Part shown: in pieces, positions 16,644 through 26,361 of the stretch
Numbering within the stretch: position 1 is the first letter of the stretch
How the letters are laid out: every line of letters starts with the position of its first letter
DNA from: an uncultured Eubacteriaceae bacterium
GTDB taxonomy: Bacteria > Bacillota > Clostridia > Lachnospirales > CAG-274
Reading direction: 5' to 3'
DNA length: 64,000 bases
Assembly: GCA_946497035.1 (NCBI GenBank)
Contig: CAMMIW010000009.1
Location: forward strand, 1 to 64,000
Notes under the pieces: model-generated
What the model was told of the DNA's origin: nothing
Database searches by the model: none
The model's input: the letters and a program-made list of their open reading frames with translations, nothing else
Translations under genes and position numbers: made by a program

Positions 16644-18546
16644 TTATTTTATACAATAATTATCTTTACCATTATTTTTTGCTACATATAAACGTCTATC
16701 TGCTAGCTCATATAATTTTTCAAAAGTATCAATTTCATCACTTAAGCTACCTGCACCAATACTTACAGATAAATGAAAATTTTCATAATAATCTTTAAGC
16801 TCTTCTCTAACTTTATTAATAACTAAATCTAATTTTTTTGTTAAATCTTCATCTGTTATATTACCACATATAAATACAGCAAATTCATCTCCACCAAATC
16901 TTGCTACATAATCTTCTTGGCTAAATAAATCTTTTATAGTGTTAGAAAAAACTTTTAATAACCTATCCCCTTCTGGGTGTCCTTTAGTATCGTTAACCTT
17001 TTTAAAGTTATCTAAATCAAATAAAAGCAACGTACCTTTATTGTTTTTATCTGCATATTCTGTAACAATATTTGTTATAGCCCCTTTGTTTAATAAACCT
17101 GTTAAAGTATCTATTTTAGATTTTATTTGTTCTCTTTTAAGCTCATTAAGCATATTATCTTTTTTAATCATTTCTGTTGTAACATCTTCTATAAAACCGA
17201 AATAAGCTTTTTCCTCTAAAATAAGATTTAGCTTTATAAACTTATTGTTAAATATATATGTGTTTGGCTCTCCTTGCACAGGGTTTTGCTCTATTTGTAA
17301 CAATAGGTTTTTGCATAATTCAGAGTCTGTTTTTACTTCTTCCCATTCATATTCGTTAATAGATAATATTTCTTTAACATTGTTTGTTATAAGAATTTGG
17401 TTTAAATTAGGCATATATTCAAATAAACCTAAAGGAAGGTTAGTAGATATAACAACCTTTTCTAGCCTATTGCTCATATTAATTAAAACATTTATCATAT
17501 TATTAATGGCAGATTCTATCTGAACAAGCTCTAAACATCCTTTTTCTTCTATCCTAACATTAAAATTACCTTTTTCTATTTTATTAATAACAGATATAAT
17601 CTCTTTTATATTACATATAATATTTTTATCGAGCACCCTATCTAACAATACTATACCTAACACGCATATTAATATCATACATAAAATTATACTTAATATA
17701 TACCATTGTAAATATTTATATAAAGATTTTGTATCTACCCCACCTATAATCATATAATCTTTATATTCCATAGAAGCGGTATAATAATCATTACCTTCTA
17801 TTTCTATAATACTATCTGCTGCACCATTTTTTATAATATTAAAAACTCGTTTAGAGTTTCTCTTAAAATCTTCATCTATATTTTCAGATGCACCTAAAAT
17901 TTCTCCTTTATCATCAAGTATCATTATTTTTGCTTGCTCTAAAGCAGCACGCTTAAATATAGATTTTATAGAATTTTTTTCTCATAATGTGAAAATCTTT
18001 CAGGGGAAAGGCCTATTTGTATAAAACCTTTATGATAATCTAAAGAATTTACTCCTATATATTTCATATATTTTCCATACATATTAGATTGTACATCTTG
18101 AACATATTTTTCATTTTTATTTATAGAATGTAATAAAGGCAAAAACTCTTGTGATTGTTTTGTCTTATTTATGCTATAACCTATATATTCATTTTCTGTA
18201 GATGCTACTATATATCCTTCTTCATTAAATATATTTATTTCATCTATATCTAAAAAAGCAGCCAATTTTACAAGTTCTTTTGTTTGATAAATAACAGGGT
18301 TTTCTATAGTAGCTAAAATACTAGCTAATGCCCTCGCCCTTATAATGTACTCTTGTTCTAGCTCTAGCTTAAAGCTTCGGCTTCATTATTATCTATTATA
18401 TCTACAATTTGGTGCATTATAGATTGAAAAATAGCTTCTTGCTGTTTTTTAGCTATGTTAAAATCTAACTCTATATTAACAAATATCATTATAGCACAAC
18501 CAACTGCAAACATAATAATAATGTATTTTCTTAAAAGCTCTCTCAT
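16644..18546 (-). pseudogene. frameshifted sensor diguanylate cyclase (GGDEF)
   Basis: Three collinear minus-strand pieces (18546-18364, 18265-17966 and 17924-16644) read as one membrane sensor of about 630 residues. In order it has an N-terminal helix (KYIIIMFAVGCAIMIFVNIE), an extracellular sensor region, a second helix (WYILSIILCMILICVLGIVL), a HAMP-like segment, a PAS-like region and a GGDEF domain. The signature RFGGDEFAVF is intact. An RxxD inhibitory site is not seen before it. The frame breaks near 18365-18380 and again at an A7 tract (17975-17981, T7 on the plus strand) where eight A's would restore it. The start has the ribosome site AAGGAGG. It is either a decaying gene or one with base-calling errors. 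Confidence 0.8.
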
Positions 18547-18763
18547 AAAATTCCCTCCTTAGAATAATTCAACTTAAAAAGCAAAAAATACATATATGAT
18601 ACATATTTGTATATACAACCACATTATAACATTTACCTATTTTTTTTTGCAACTTTTTTAAAATTTATTAAAATTTATACAAATTTAGTATTATTTAATA
18701 TATTTTTTTTATATACATATACAATAAATTTATAAAAAGCTTATTATATAAAATATATTGTAG

Positions 18764-18840
18764 TAATATAATAAAAATATATATAGCTTGTATATAAAAT
18801 AGATTTATTTATACAAGCTATATATATTTTTATTATATTA
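18764..18840. repeat. 31-bp perfect inverted repeat
   Basis: Arms 18764-18794 and 18810-18840 are exact reverse complements, with a 15-nt loop. The central part reads ATAGCTTGTATA/TATACAAGCTAT. It lies about 220 bp from the nearest gene on either side, so ordinary terminator duty is doubtful. Confidence 0.85.
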
Positions 18841-18981
18841 AGTTTATTATAACTAGTTTAATATTTTATTATATGTGATAACTATATTTTAACTCTCCCT
18901 CTTTTATTTACTATACTAATAAAAAATATTATATAACGAATGTTTATAGTAATGCATTTAAATTGATATTAAAGTGAAAAA

Positions 18982-19050
18982 TATACTAGATTAGATACAT
19001 TTTAAATACTACCTTTTTAACTAAATCTAAAAATTGAAAAATAAACTAAA
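18982..19050 (-). repeat. dispersed intergenic element, copy after prs
   Basis: Minus strand: AGTTTATTTTTCAATTTTTAG, then 13 nt after CAATT AAAAAGGTAGTATTTAA, then TATCTAATCT. It aligns along its whole length with the copy at 37953-38020. Confidence 0.6.
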
Positions 19051-19063
19051 AAGATAATAAAGT

Positions 19064-19098
19064 AAAAAGGTCGAAGAAAACAAATCTTCAACCTTTTT
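19064..19098 (-). terminator. prs terminator
   Basis: Stem AAAAAGGTCGAAGA/TCTTCAACCTTTTT with one mismatch, followed on the minus strand by T-rich sequence, just past the prs stop. Confidence 0.75.
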
Positions 19099-19107
19099 TG
19101 TTAAATT

Positions 19108-20064
19108 TTAAAATATATCTGAAACAGGTTCTTCATTATGTATACGACTTATAGCACTAGATATTAATTTTGAAACAGATAATTGTTTTATTTTGCTTAT
19201 TTTTTTATCTTCAGGTAGCTCTACTGTGTTTAAAACTAATAACTCTTCTATAGCGCTATCTTCTATTCTTTGTATAGCTTGTCCTGATAATATAGGGTGA
19301 GTACAACAAGCAAAAACACTTTTTGCCCCTCTTTCTTTAAGAGCATTAGCAGCGTTTGTTATAGTCCCTGCTGTATCTATCATATCATCTATAAGAATAA
19401 TGTCTTTTCCTTTTATTTCGCCTATAATATTCATTATTTCAGAAACATTAGGTTTTGGCCTTCTTTTATCTACAATAGCTAACGGTACATCTAATTTTTC
19501 TGCAAAATTTCTATTTCTTGCAACACTACCTAAATCTGGAGAAACTATTACTAAATCGTCTTTATTGTTTTTAAATTTCTCTTCATAATAAGATACCAAT
19601 ATAGGCATACCAAATAAATGATCTACAGGTATATCAAAAAAACCTTGAATTTGTGCACAGTGTAAATCCATTGTAATAACTCTATCTGCACCAGCACTTG
19701 TAATTAAGTTTGATACAAGCTTAGCACTAATTGGATCACGAGCTTTAACTTTTCTATCTTGTCTAGCATAACCATAATAAGGTATAACAGCATTTATACG
19801 ACCAGCAGAAGCTCTTTTACAAGCATCTATCATAATTAAAAGCTCCATTAGATTATCATTTACAGGGAAAGATGTAGGCTGAATAATATAAACATCACAA
19901 CCTCTAACTGTTTCATCTATAGCAACGCTAATTTCCCCATCACTAAACTTACTAACGCTACACTTAGATACAGGTATTTTAAGCTCATTAGCAACTTGCT
20001 CTGCAAGTTTTTTATTTCCGTTACAAGTAAAGATTTTAATCTCACCTTTGCAACCACTGTTCAT
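19108..20064 (-). CDS. prs: ribose-phosphate pyrophosphokinase
   Basis: A 318-aa PRPP synthase. It makes phosphoribosyl pyrophosphate from ribose-5-phosphate and ATP for purine, pyrimidine, His and Trp synthesis. Family blocks seen are [20 protein letters not shown], the metal site [22 protein letters not shown] and the PRPP loop [12 protein letters not shown]. Length is normal. The ribosome site AGGAGG supports the ATG at 20064. glmU lies upstream on the same strand (the common glmU-prs order), but here 454 bp away. Confidence 0.98.
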   Translation of the reverse strand: MNSGCKGEIKIFTCNGNKKLAEQVANELKIPVSKCSVSKFSDGEISVAIDETVRGCDVYIIQPTSFPVNDNLMELLIMIDACKRASAGRINAVIPYYGYARQDRKVKARDPISAKLVSNLITSAGADRVITMDLHCAQIQGFFDIPVDHLFGMPILVSYYEEKFKNNKDDLVIVSPDLGSVARNRNFAEKLDVPLAIVDKRRPKPNVSEIMNIIGEIKGKDIILIDDMIDTAGTITNAANALKERGAKSVFACCTHPILSGQAIQRIEDSAIEELLVLNTVELPEDKKISKIKQLSVSKLISSAISRIHNEEPVSDIF

Positions 20065-20518
20065 AATATTGTTCCTCCTAAGATAGTTAAAAATTTTATA
20101 TATTAATTTAATAAGTCATAACTTTACATATATATTTTACATTATATTTTTATTTTTTACAACAATGTTTTTATAATTTTATATTAATAAATATATTTAT
20201 AGCTTATTATAATATTTATAATTTATATAAAAGTATAATATAAACAAAATATAATTAATTATTATACATATTTTTTAAATATTAAAAATCTATATATTAT
20301 AATATTTTGTTTTAAATATAAAATATGCACAAAACAATATATTTAAAATATAAATAGCCTTTTATAAATATTTTAACTTATATTATATAATATTAAATAT
20401 ATGTCAAAATCTCATAATTTAAAAATAACATATTTTTTATTAAATTATAATAAGGCTATAGACAAAGTCTATAGCCTTAAAACAAACTTTTTATAAATAC
20501 ACATTAATTTTAAAATAT
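20065..20518. other. 454-bp AT-rich intergenic region
   Basis: Separates prs from glmU. Apart from the hairpin at 20452-20478, I see no gene, recognisable RNA or clear promoter in it. Confidence 0.6.
20452..20478 (-). terminator. conserved hairpin after glmU
   Basis: AAGGCTATAGAC/GTCTATAGCCTT with loop AAA, about 40 bp after the glmU stop. A member of the hairpin family; the U tract is weak. Confidence 0.65.
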
Positions 20519-21877
20519 TTATTTTTCACTATTATAATCTAATTTGTTAATTTGATCTTTTACTCTAGATATAGCTAAAGCATTTTGTGGAACATCTTTT
20601 GTTATAGTAGAACCTGCACCTGTAGATGCATTTTTTGATATTTTAACTGGTGCTATAAGGTTTGTATTACAACCTATAAATGCATCATCTTCTATAATTG
20701 TTCTATGTTTATGTTTTCCATCATAATTAACAGTAACTGTGCCACAACCAAAGTTTACATTTTTACCTACGTCAGAATCACCTATATAAGTTAAATGAGA
20801 AACTTTTGTATTATCATCTATTGTAGAATTTTTTATTTCTACAAAATCTCCTATTTTAACGTGTTCACCTATGTTGCTATTAGGCCTTAAATATGCATAC
20901 GGGCCTACTGTTGTATAGTTATTTATAAATGAACTTAAAATAGTTGATTGAGCTACAGTTACACAGTCTTTTATTTCAGTATTATTTATTTTTGTATATG
21001 GACCTATTACACAATCACTACCAATAATAGTTTTACCCTCTATAATACAACCAGGTAATATAACTGTATCTTCGCCTATAACAACATCTTTACCTATATA
21101 AGTATTGTTAGGATCTTCTATAGTTATACCATTATCCATATGATATTTATTTATTCTTTTTTTCATAACATTTATAGCTGTTGCTAGCTCATATTTAGAG
21201 TTTACACCTAAAAACTCTTCATTATCATCTGCCACCATTATACCCACTTTGTTACCTGTATTTTTTATAAGCTCCAAAGTATCTGTAAGATAATACTCTT
21301 TTTGAGCATTATTATTAGAAAGATTATTTAAAGCCTCTTTTAAAGCATTAGAATTAAAAATATAAACGCCTGTGTTTATTTCATTTATTTTAGCTTCTTT
21401 TTCATTAGTATCTTTTTGCTCTACTATTTTATTAAATATGCCATTTTCTCTAACTATACGGCCATATCCTGTAGGGTTATCTACAAAAGATGATATAACT
21501 GTTGCATAGTTTCTTTCTTTATTGTGTATTTTAACAAGCTTTTGTAAAGTTTCTTTTTTTATAAGTGGGGTATCTCCATATAATATTAATATATTTTCAT
21601 TATCTCCTATAAAATCTAAAGCTTGCATAACCGCGTGGCCTGTGCCTAATTGTTGTTTTTGATAACCATATTTTACATCTGCACCTAAAACGGCCTTTAC
21701 CATAGCACTTTGATGACCTACTATAACCATTATATCTTCTGCATTTATATCGTTTGATGCTTCTATAACATAGTGTATCATAGTTCTATCTAAAACTTTA
21801 TGCAAAACTTTTGGTATTTTAGATTTCATTCTTGTACCTTGACCACCTGCTAATATTATAACTTTTAATTTATTCAT
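20519..21877 (-). CDS. glmU: bifunctional GlmU (UDP-GlcNAc synthesis)
   Basis: A 452-aa two-domain enzyme. The N-terminal pyrophosphorylase (LAGGQGTRMKSK, YGDTPLI, GYGRIVRE) makes UDP-GlcNAc. The C-terminal left-handed beta-helix acetyltransferase (from about residue 250, ending in the GCGTVTVNYDG and NASTGAGSTI region) acetylates glucosamine-1-phosphate. A longer frame begins at 21907, but AGAGGTG (21883-21889) serves the ATG at 21877. It supplies UDP-GlcNAc for MurA and MnaA, both in this window. The C39-type gene ends 19 bp upstream. Confidence 0.97.
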   Translation of the reverse strand: MNKLKVIILAGGQGTRMKSKIPKVLHKVLDRTMIHYVIEASNDINAEDIMVIVGHQSAMVKAVLGADVKYGYQKQQLGTGHAVMQALDFIGDNENILILYGDTPLIKKETLQKLVKIHNKERNYATVISSFVDNPTGYGRIVRENGIFNKIVEQKDTNEKEAKINEINTGVYIFNSNALKEALNNLSNNNAQKEYYLTDTLELIKNTGNKVGIMVADDNEEFLGVNSKYELATAINVMKKRINKYHMDNGITIEDPNNTYIGKDVVIGEDTVILPGCIIEGKTIIGSDCVIGPYTKINNTEIKDCVTVAQSTILSSFINNYTTVGPYAYLRPNSNIGEHVKIGDFVEIKNSTIDDNTKVSHLTYIGDSDVGKNVNFGCGTVTVNYDGKHKHRTIIEDDAFIGCNTNLIAPVKISKNASTGAGSTITKDVPQNALAISRVKDQINKLDYNSEK

Positions 21878-21896
21878 TATTACACCTCTTTTTATT

Positions 21897-22934
21897 TTAT
21901 GGAACATAAGTTATTGCTTGGCTACCCATTTGTTCCCAAGCTTTTATAAATTGTATTTTTGGTTGTTTTTTTGTTTCTCCAGGATACATAGGATCATTAT
22001 AATAAATATATTGGCTATCATAGCCTGTTATTAAAACAGAATGTTCTCTATAAGTCATTTTCACGCTACCTCTTGTAGTATTAAGATAGTCAAATTCATT
22101 TTCTGGTAAAACTTTAAATCTTGTATTTATTATAACCCACACTGGAGAATTTTTATTTATATAATAATATAAATCTTGAAAACTTGCACCTGTAAGATTT
22201 AAAGCTTCCCCACCTATATATTGTTTTAAAAGTTGATGTATAGGTTCGTTATAAACGCCATAACCATCATTTTCTATAGAATATATATCACCTACAAAGC
22301 CTTGATGTGGGTTTCCATTATATACATTGCCTTCTAAGGTAAATATAAAAGGCTCTTTTTTTATATTTTGTGCAAGCTCCATTTTATCTACATTTAAGCC
22401 TTTATATTTTAAAAGCATAGCAAGGCTAGTAACCTCACAACCTCTAAAAAGCTCAGGATATTGGCCTATAAATGGTACATTTTTTATTTGATAACTATCT
22501 TTTATTATAGTTTCACTATCCCATATAAAAGTGTTACTTTCTCTAAAAAATATAGTAGAATTTTCATATTTTTTAGCATATTCTAAAGCCTCTTTATAAT
22601 CTATAAATTTTTTTAAAAGATTATAGCCTTGATAAACCTCATAAGGAGGGTTGCTATCCCATATCCATTTATAATCGCCAGATTTTTTTATAGATGAATT
22701 TTCATATTTTTTAGCATATTCTAGAGCTTTGTCATAGTCGCCAAAAACCTCTATTATTTTATCATTTTGATAAACCTCATATGCTGTTCTACCTAGCTTA
22801 GAAACATATATTATTTTATCATCTATGCTTTTATTAATATTTTTATCTATCTTATATATAAAAAATATTAATATATTAACTATTACTATACATATAAGTA
22901 AAAAAATTATTATTATTTTTTCACTCTTTTGCAA
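21897..22934 (-). CDS. membrane-anchored C39-family peptidase
   Basis: A 345-aa protein with an N-terminal transmembrane anchor (about residues 6-27). Two copies of a 45-residue repeat follow, YEVYQNDKIIEVFGDYDKAL...WIWDS and YEVYQGYNLLKKFIDYKEAL...FIWDS. A C39-like papain-fold domain covers about 165-345, with candidate Cys (FRGCEVTSLAML), His (YREHSVLITGYD) and Asp (YNDP). Relatives (YvpB type) are surface proteases of unknown target. It starts at a TTG 8 nt after the ribosome site AGGAGG. It is cotranscribed with glmU and is the nearest gene left of oriC. Confidence 0.8.
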   Translation of the reverse strand: MQKSEKIIIIFLLICIVIVNILIFFIYKIDKNINKSIDDKIIYVSKLGRTAYEVYQNDKIIEVFGDYDKALEYAKKYENSSIKKSGDYKWIWDSNPPYEVYQGYNLLKKFIDYKEALEYAKKYENSTIFFRESNTFIWDSETIIKDSYQIKNVPFIGQYPELFRGCEVTSLAMLLKYKGLNVDKMELAQNIKKEPFIFTLEGNVYNGNPHQGFVGDIYSIENDGYGVYNEPIHQLLKQYIGGEALNLTGASFQDLYYYINKNSPVWVIINTRFKVLPENEFDYLNTTRGSVKMTYREHSVLITGYDSQYIYYNDPMYPGETKKQPKIQFIKAWEQMGSQAITYVP

Positions 22935-23421
22935 AATAATTGCCTCCTAGTTTAATATTAAAATTGTTTTTTCATTATCTCATTTTACATTATTTTAATA
23001 TATATGTCTATATTTTTTATAATGTTTATAAATTTTTTAAATGTTTATATCTAAAATTGTTGATTATATAAAATAATTTTGTTATTATATATATATTGTT
23101 AATAACTACTTAATTATTAACACTTTTCAACATATTGTTGATAACCATGTTAATAATTTGTTAAATATATTATTTTTTATTTATTTTACAATATCTTTTA
23201 TGTTAATATCTATTTTTCAACATATGTTAATTTTTTATTATATAACACACTTATCAACATATGTTGAAAAATGTTATTAACATTATTAACATTTTATTTT
23301 TATAGGCTCTTTTAAAATTTTTATGGTATAAAAAAGTTAATCTACAATTTAATATGCCCTTATTTATTAATATATAACATTAAATAAATATTTTTAAAGA
23401 GCCTTTTATAGGAGGTACAAA
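22935..23421. other. oriC, left part (upstream of dnaA)
   Basis: A 487-bp very AT-rich region. DnaA-box-like 9-mers are TGTTGATAA (23136-23144), TTATCAACA (23251-23259) and several one-step variants (TGTTAATAA at 23148, GTTATTAACA repeats near 23273-23291). Together with the boxes after dnaA this gives the bipartite origin typical of Firmicutes. Confidence 0.8.
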
Positions 23422-24729
23422 ATGAACACTTATGAAGACTACTGGCAAGCTTGTCTAAAGTCTATCCAACAAGAAATTGGCGATTTTGCCTTTAAAACTT
23501 GGTTTGGTGATTTACAATTTATATCTTTTGAAAATAACACCATAATAATAAAATCTTCTGATAGCTTTTATATTGAGCATATACAACTTAAATATATGCC
23601 TATTTTAAATGCTGTTTGTGAGCAATGTTTTAATCAAAAAAATATAACAATAAAATTTGCATTGGAAGAAGATTTAAAAGAAATTTTAAATCAACCAAAA
23701 AAACAAAAACCAGAAAATAACTTAAATAATAACTATATCTTTGAAAATTTTGTTATTGGCGAGAGCAACCGCCTTGCTCACGCAGCTTCTGTTGCCGTTG
23801 CTGAAAGCCCTGGTATATATAACCCTCTCTTTTTATATGGAGATGTAGGCCTTGGTAAAACCCACCTTATGCACGCTATAGCAAACTATATATTAACTAA
23901 AAACCCAGATACAAAGGTGCTATATGCTTCTTGTGAAAAATTTACAAATGAACTTATAGCTTCTATACGTGAACAAAAAAATAAAGAATTTAGAGAAAAA
24001 TATAGAAAAATAGATGTTTTATTAATAGATGATATTCAATTTATCGTAGATAAAACACAAACACAAGAAGAGTTTTTCCACACTTTTAATGATCTTAAAG
24101 ACTCGGGCAAACAAATAATTATATCTAGCGATAGACCACCTAACGAAATAGAAACTTTAACAGAAAGGCTTCGCTCTAGATTTGCTGGTGGCCTTATAGC
24201 CGATATAAAAACACCTAATTTTGAAACAAGAACGGCTATATTAGAAAAAAAGGCAGAATCTTTAAATATATCTATACCTAAAGAAGTTTCACAATTTATA
24301 GCAAAATCTGTTAAAAGTAACATAAGAGAGCTAGAAGGTGCTTTAACACGCGTTATAGCATATTCAAATCTTACAGGTGTTAGTCTTAGTATAGAGCTAG
24401 CAGAAAATGCCCTTAAAGACATTATACAAGATAAAGATTGTTCTTTATCTACAGAAACTATATTAGAAGCTGTATCTAGCCATTTTAACGTTAGAATAGA
24501 AGAAATAAAAAGCAAAAAAAGAAACCAACCTATAACAAACGCTAGACAAGTTTATATGTATCTTACAAGAGATCTATTAAACGAATCTTTATTAAACATA
24601 GGCAAAACAATATCAAGAGATCATTCTACAGTAATACACGGTATAGAAAAAATAGAAGAAAAAATTAAAAAAGATAAAAATTTTGAAACATCTATTTTAA
24701 CATTAAAAGATAAAATATTAAAAAGATAA
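23422..24729 (+). CDS. dnaA: replication initiator DnaA
   Basis: A 435-aa initiator ATPase. Domain I is YEDYWQACLKSIQQEI onward. A short linker precedes the AAA+ domain, with Walker A GDVGLGKTH, Walker B VLLIDDIQF and the sensor region ERLRSRFAGG. Domain IV ends in the DNA-binding signature RDHSTVIHGIEKI. Length is slightly short because of a brief domain II. The ribosome site AGGAGG precedes the ATG. DnaA boxes lie on both sides, so autoregulation is likely. Confidence 0.99.
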   Translation: MNTYEDYWQACLKSIQQEIGDFAFKTWFGDLQFISFENNTIIIKSSDSFYIEHIQLKYMPILNAVCEQCFNQKNITIKFALEEDLKEILNQPKKQKPENNLNNNYIFENFVIGESNRLAHAASVAVAESPGIYNPLFLYGDVGLGKTHLMHAIANYILTKNPDTKVLYASCEKFTNELIASIREQKNKEFREKYRKIDVLLIDDIQFIVDKTQTQEEFFHTFNDLKDSGKQIIISSDRPPNEIETLTERLRSRFAGGLIADIKTPNFETRTAILEKKAESLNISIPKEVSQFIAKSVKSNIRELEGALTRVIAYSNLTGVSLSIELAENALKDIIQDKDCSLSTETILEAVSSHFNVRIEEIKSKKRNQPITNARQVYMYLTRDLLNESLLNIGKTISRDHSTVIHGIEKIEEKIKKDKNFETSILTLKDKILKR

Positions 24730-25015
24730 TATTATTTTTTATTAAACATTTTTATGTGGATAACTACTTTATAACTATGTTATTATTTTGTGGAAAAAAT
24801 TTTGTTTAATTTTAAAATGTTTATACTGTTGATAACTTTGTACTTATCCTTTTTTTATCCACATACTTTTTAAATAGATTTTTTGTTTAATTTTAAACAT
24901 TTTTTTAAGTTTTCAACATTTAAACACCTACTACTACTATATCTACTAAAAAATTATATTATACATATATATTTTTCCAATAAAAAGTTTTAAACATGAC
25001 AAAGGAGATTTAATT
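24730..25015. other. oriC, right part (dnaA-dnaN intergenic)
   Basis: Two perfect DnaA boxes in opposite orientation, TGTGGATAA (24755-24763) and TTATCCACA (24855-24863), plus TGTTGATAA (24827-24835). The AT-rich stretch to 25000 is a candidate unwinding element. Confidence 0.85.
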
Positions 25016-26128
25016 ATGAACATTAAATGTAAAAAAGATATTCTTTTAAACAATATAAACATTGTTTTAAAATCTGTTCCTTCAAGAACAACTTTACCTA
25101 TTTTAGAATGTATATTATTAAAAGCGGATAAAAACGGTTTTAGATTAATATCTAATGATTTAGAACTAGGTATAGAAACATCTAATATAGAAGCAGATAT
25201 TATAGAAAAAGGTATTGTAGCTTTAGAAGCCAAAATTTTTTATGATATTATAAAAAGTATGCCAGAAGGAGATATATCCATAGAGGTAGATGAAAAAAAT
25301 GTTACAATAATAAAAAATGGTAAAACACAATTTAAAATATTAGGACAAAATGGTGAAGAATTTCCAACTCTTAATACAGTAGAAAAAGAAGAAAAATATA
25401 CTATAAATTCACATATTTTTAAAAATATGATACGACAAACAAAATTTTCTGTTTCTACAGACGAATCTAAACCAGTTTTAACAGGAGAGCTAATAGAAAT
25501 AAAAGAAGGCTATTTAAATATAGTAGCTATAGACGGTTTTAGAGTATCTTTTAGACGAACACAAATTAGTAAAGACTTTAAAAATGCAGAAGTTGTTGTT
25601 CCTGCTAAAACATTAAACGAAATTATAAAAATATTACCTGATAAAGAAGATAGCACAGTTAATTTATATTTTAATGAGAATTATATTTTATTTGAGCTTG
25701 ATAGCTGTATAATGGTATCTAGACTATTAGATGGAGAGTTTTTAAAATATGAACAAATTTTTACAGAAGATTATAATACAAAAATAAAAATAGATAGATT
25801 AAATCTTTTAAATAGCTTAGAAAGAGCATCTTTAATATCTAAAGATAATAAAAAAACACCTGTTAAGCTAGAAATAAAAAATGATGAAAACCTTGTTATA
25901 ACCTCTAATACAGAGTTTGGAACATCTTATGAAGAAGTTTATATAGATTTAGAAGGTGAAGGTCTTAATATAGCTTTTAACCCTAAATATTTAATAGAAG
26001 CTTTAAAAGTTATAGAAGATGAAATGGTTTCTATACAATTTATAACATCTCTTAGCCCTTGTATTATTAAAGGTATAAATAACGAAGATTACAAATATTT
26101 AATTTTACCTTTAAAAATTAACGAATAA
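25016..26128 (+). CDS. dnaN: DNA polymerase III beta sliding clamp
   Basis: A 370-aa ring-forming processivity clamp. It has three repeated clamp domains. Visible family segments are PSRTTLPILECILL, the FSVSTDESKPVLTG region and, near the C-terminus, the partner-binding face ending in KYLILPLKI. Length is normal. The ribosome site AAAGGAG supports the ATG at 25016. It heads the run yaaA-recF, with 15 bp to yaaA. Confidence 0.98.
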   Translation: MNIKCKKDILLNNINIVLKSVPSRTTLPILECILLKADKNGFRLISNDLELGIETSNIEADIIEKGIVALEAKIFYDIIKSMPEGDISIEVDEKNVTIIKNGKTQFKILGQNGEEFPTLNTVEKEEKYTINSHIFKNMIRQTKFSVSTDESKPVLTGELIEIKEGYLNIVAIDGFRVSFRRTQISKDFKNAEVVVPAKTLNEIIKILPDKEDSTVNLYFNENYILFELDSCIMVSRLLDGEFLKYEQIFTEDYNTKIKIDRLNLLNSLERASLISKDNKKTPVKLEIKNDENLVITSNTEFGTSYEEVYIDLEGEGLNIAFNPKYLIEALKVIEDEMVSIQFITSLSPCIIKGINNEDYKYLILPLKINE

Positions 26129-26143
26129 TATTTAGGAGGAAAT

Positions 26144-26356
26144 ATGGAAGAAATAAAATTTAATACAGAGTTTATAAAATTACAACAATTTATAAAGTTA
26201 TCAAAAATTGTAGGTCAAGGTTCAGATGCAAAAATGCTTATATTAGATGGAATTGTTAAAGTAAATGGTAAAGTTTGTTTAGAAAGAGGTAAAAAAATAA
26301 AAAATGGAGATATTGTAGAAATACAAGATTTTGGTACATTTAAAGCTATAGGGTGA
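26144..26356 (+). CDS. yaaA: S4-domain RNA-binding protein YaaA
   Basis: A 70-aa single S4 domain. The signature LQQFIKLSKIVGQGSDAKML then DGIVKVNGKVCLERGKKIKNGD is typical of the small S4 protein between dnaN and recF in Firmicutes. It probably binds structured RNA; its role is not established. It ends in TGA, which shows TGA is a normal stop in this genome. The ribosome site AGGAGG is clear. Confidence 0.93.
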   Translation: MEEIKFNTEFIKLQQFIKLSKIVGQGSDAKMLILDGIVKVNGKVCLERGKKIKNGDIVEIQDFGTFKAIG

Positions 26357-26361
26357 ATAAA

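Larger units (their letters stand above)
18547..19107. other. 561-bp gene-free intergenic region
   Basis: Very AT-rich, with no credible coding. It holds a 31-bp perfect inverted repeat (18764-18840), a copy of the dispersed element (18982-19050) and the prs terminator. Confidence 0.7.

Noticed and set aside
24036..24515. 159-aa minus-strand frame inside dnaA
   Set aside because: Antisense shadow; dnaA motifs are continuous through the region.
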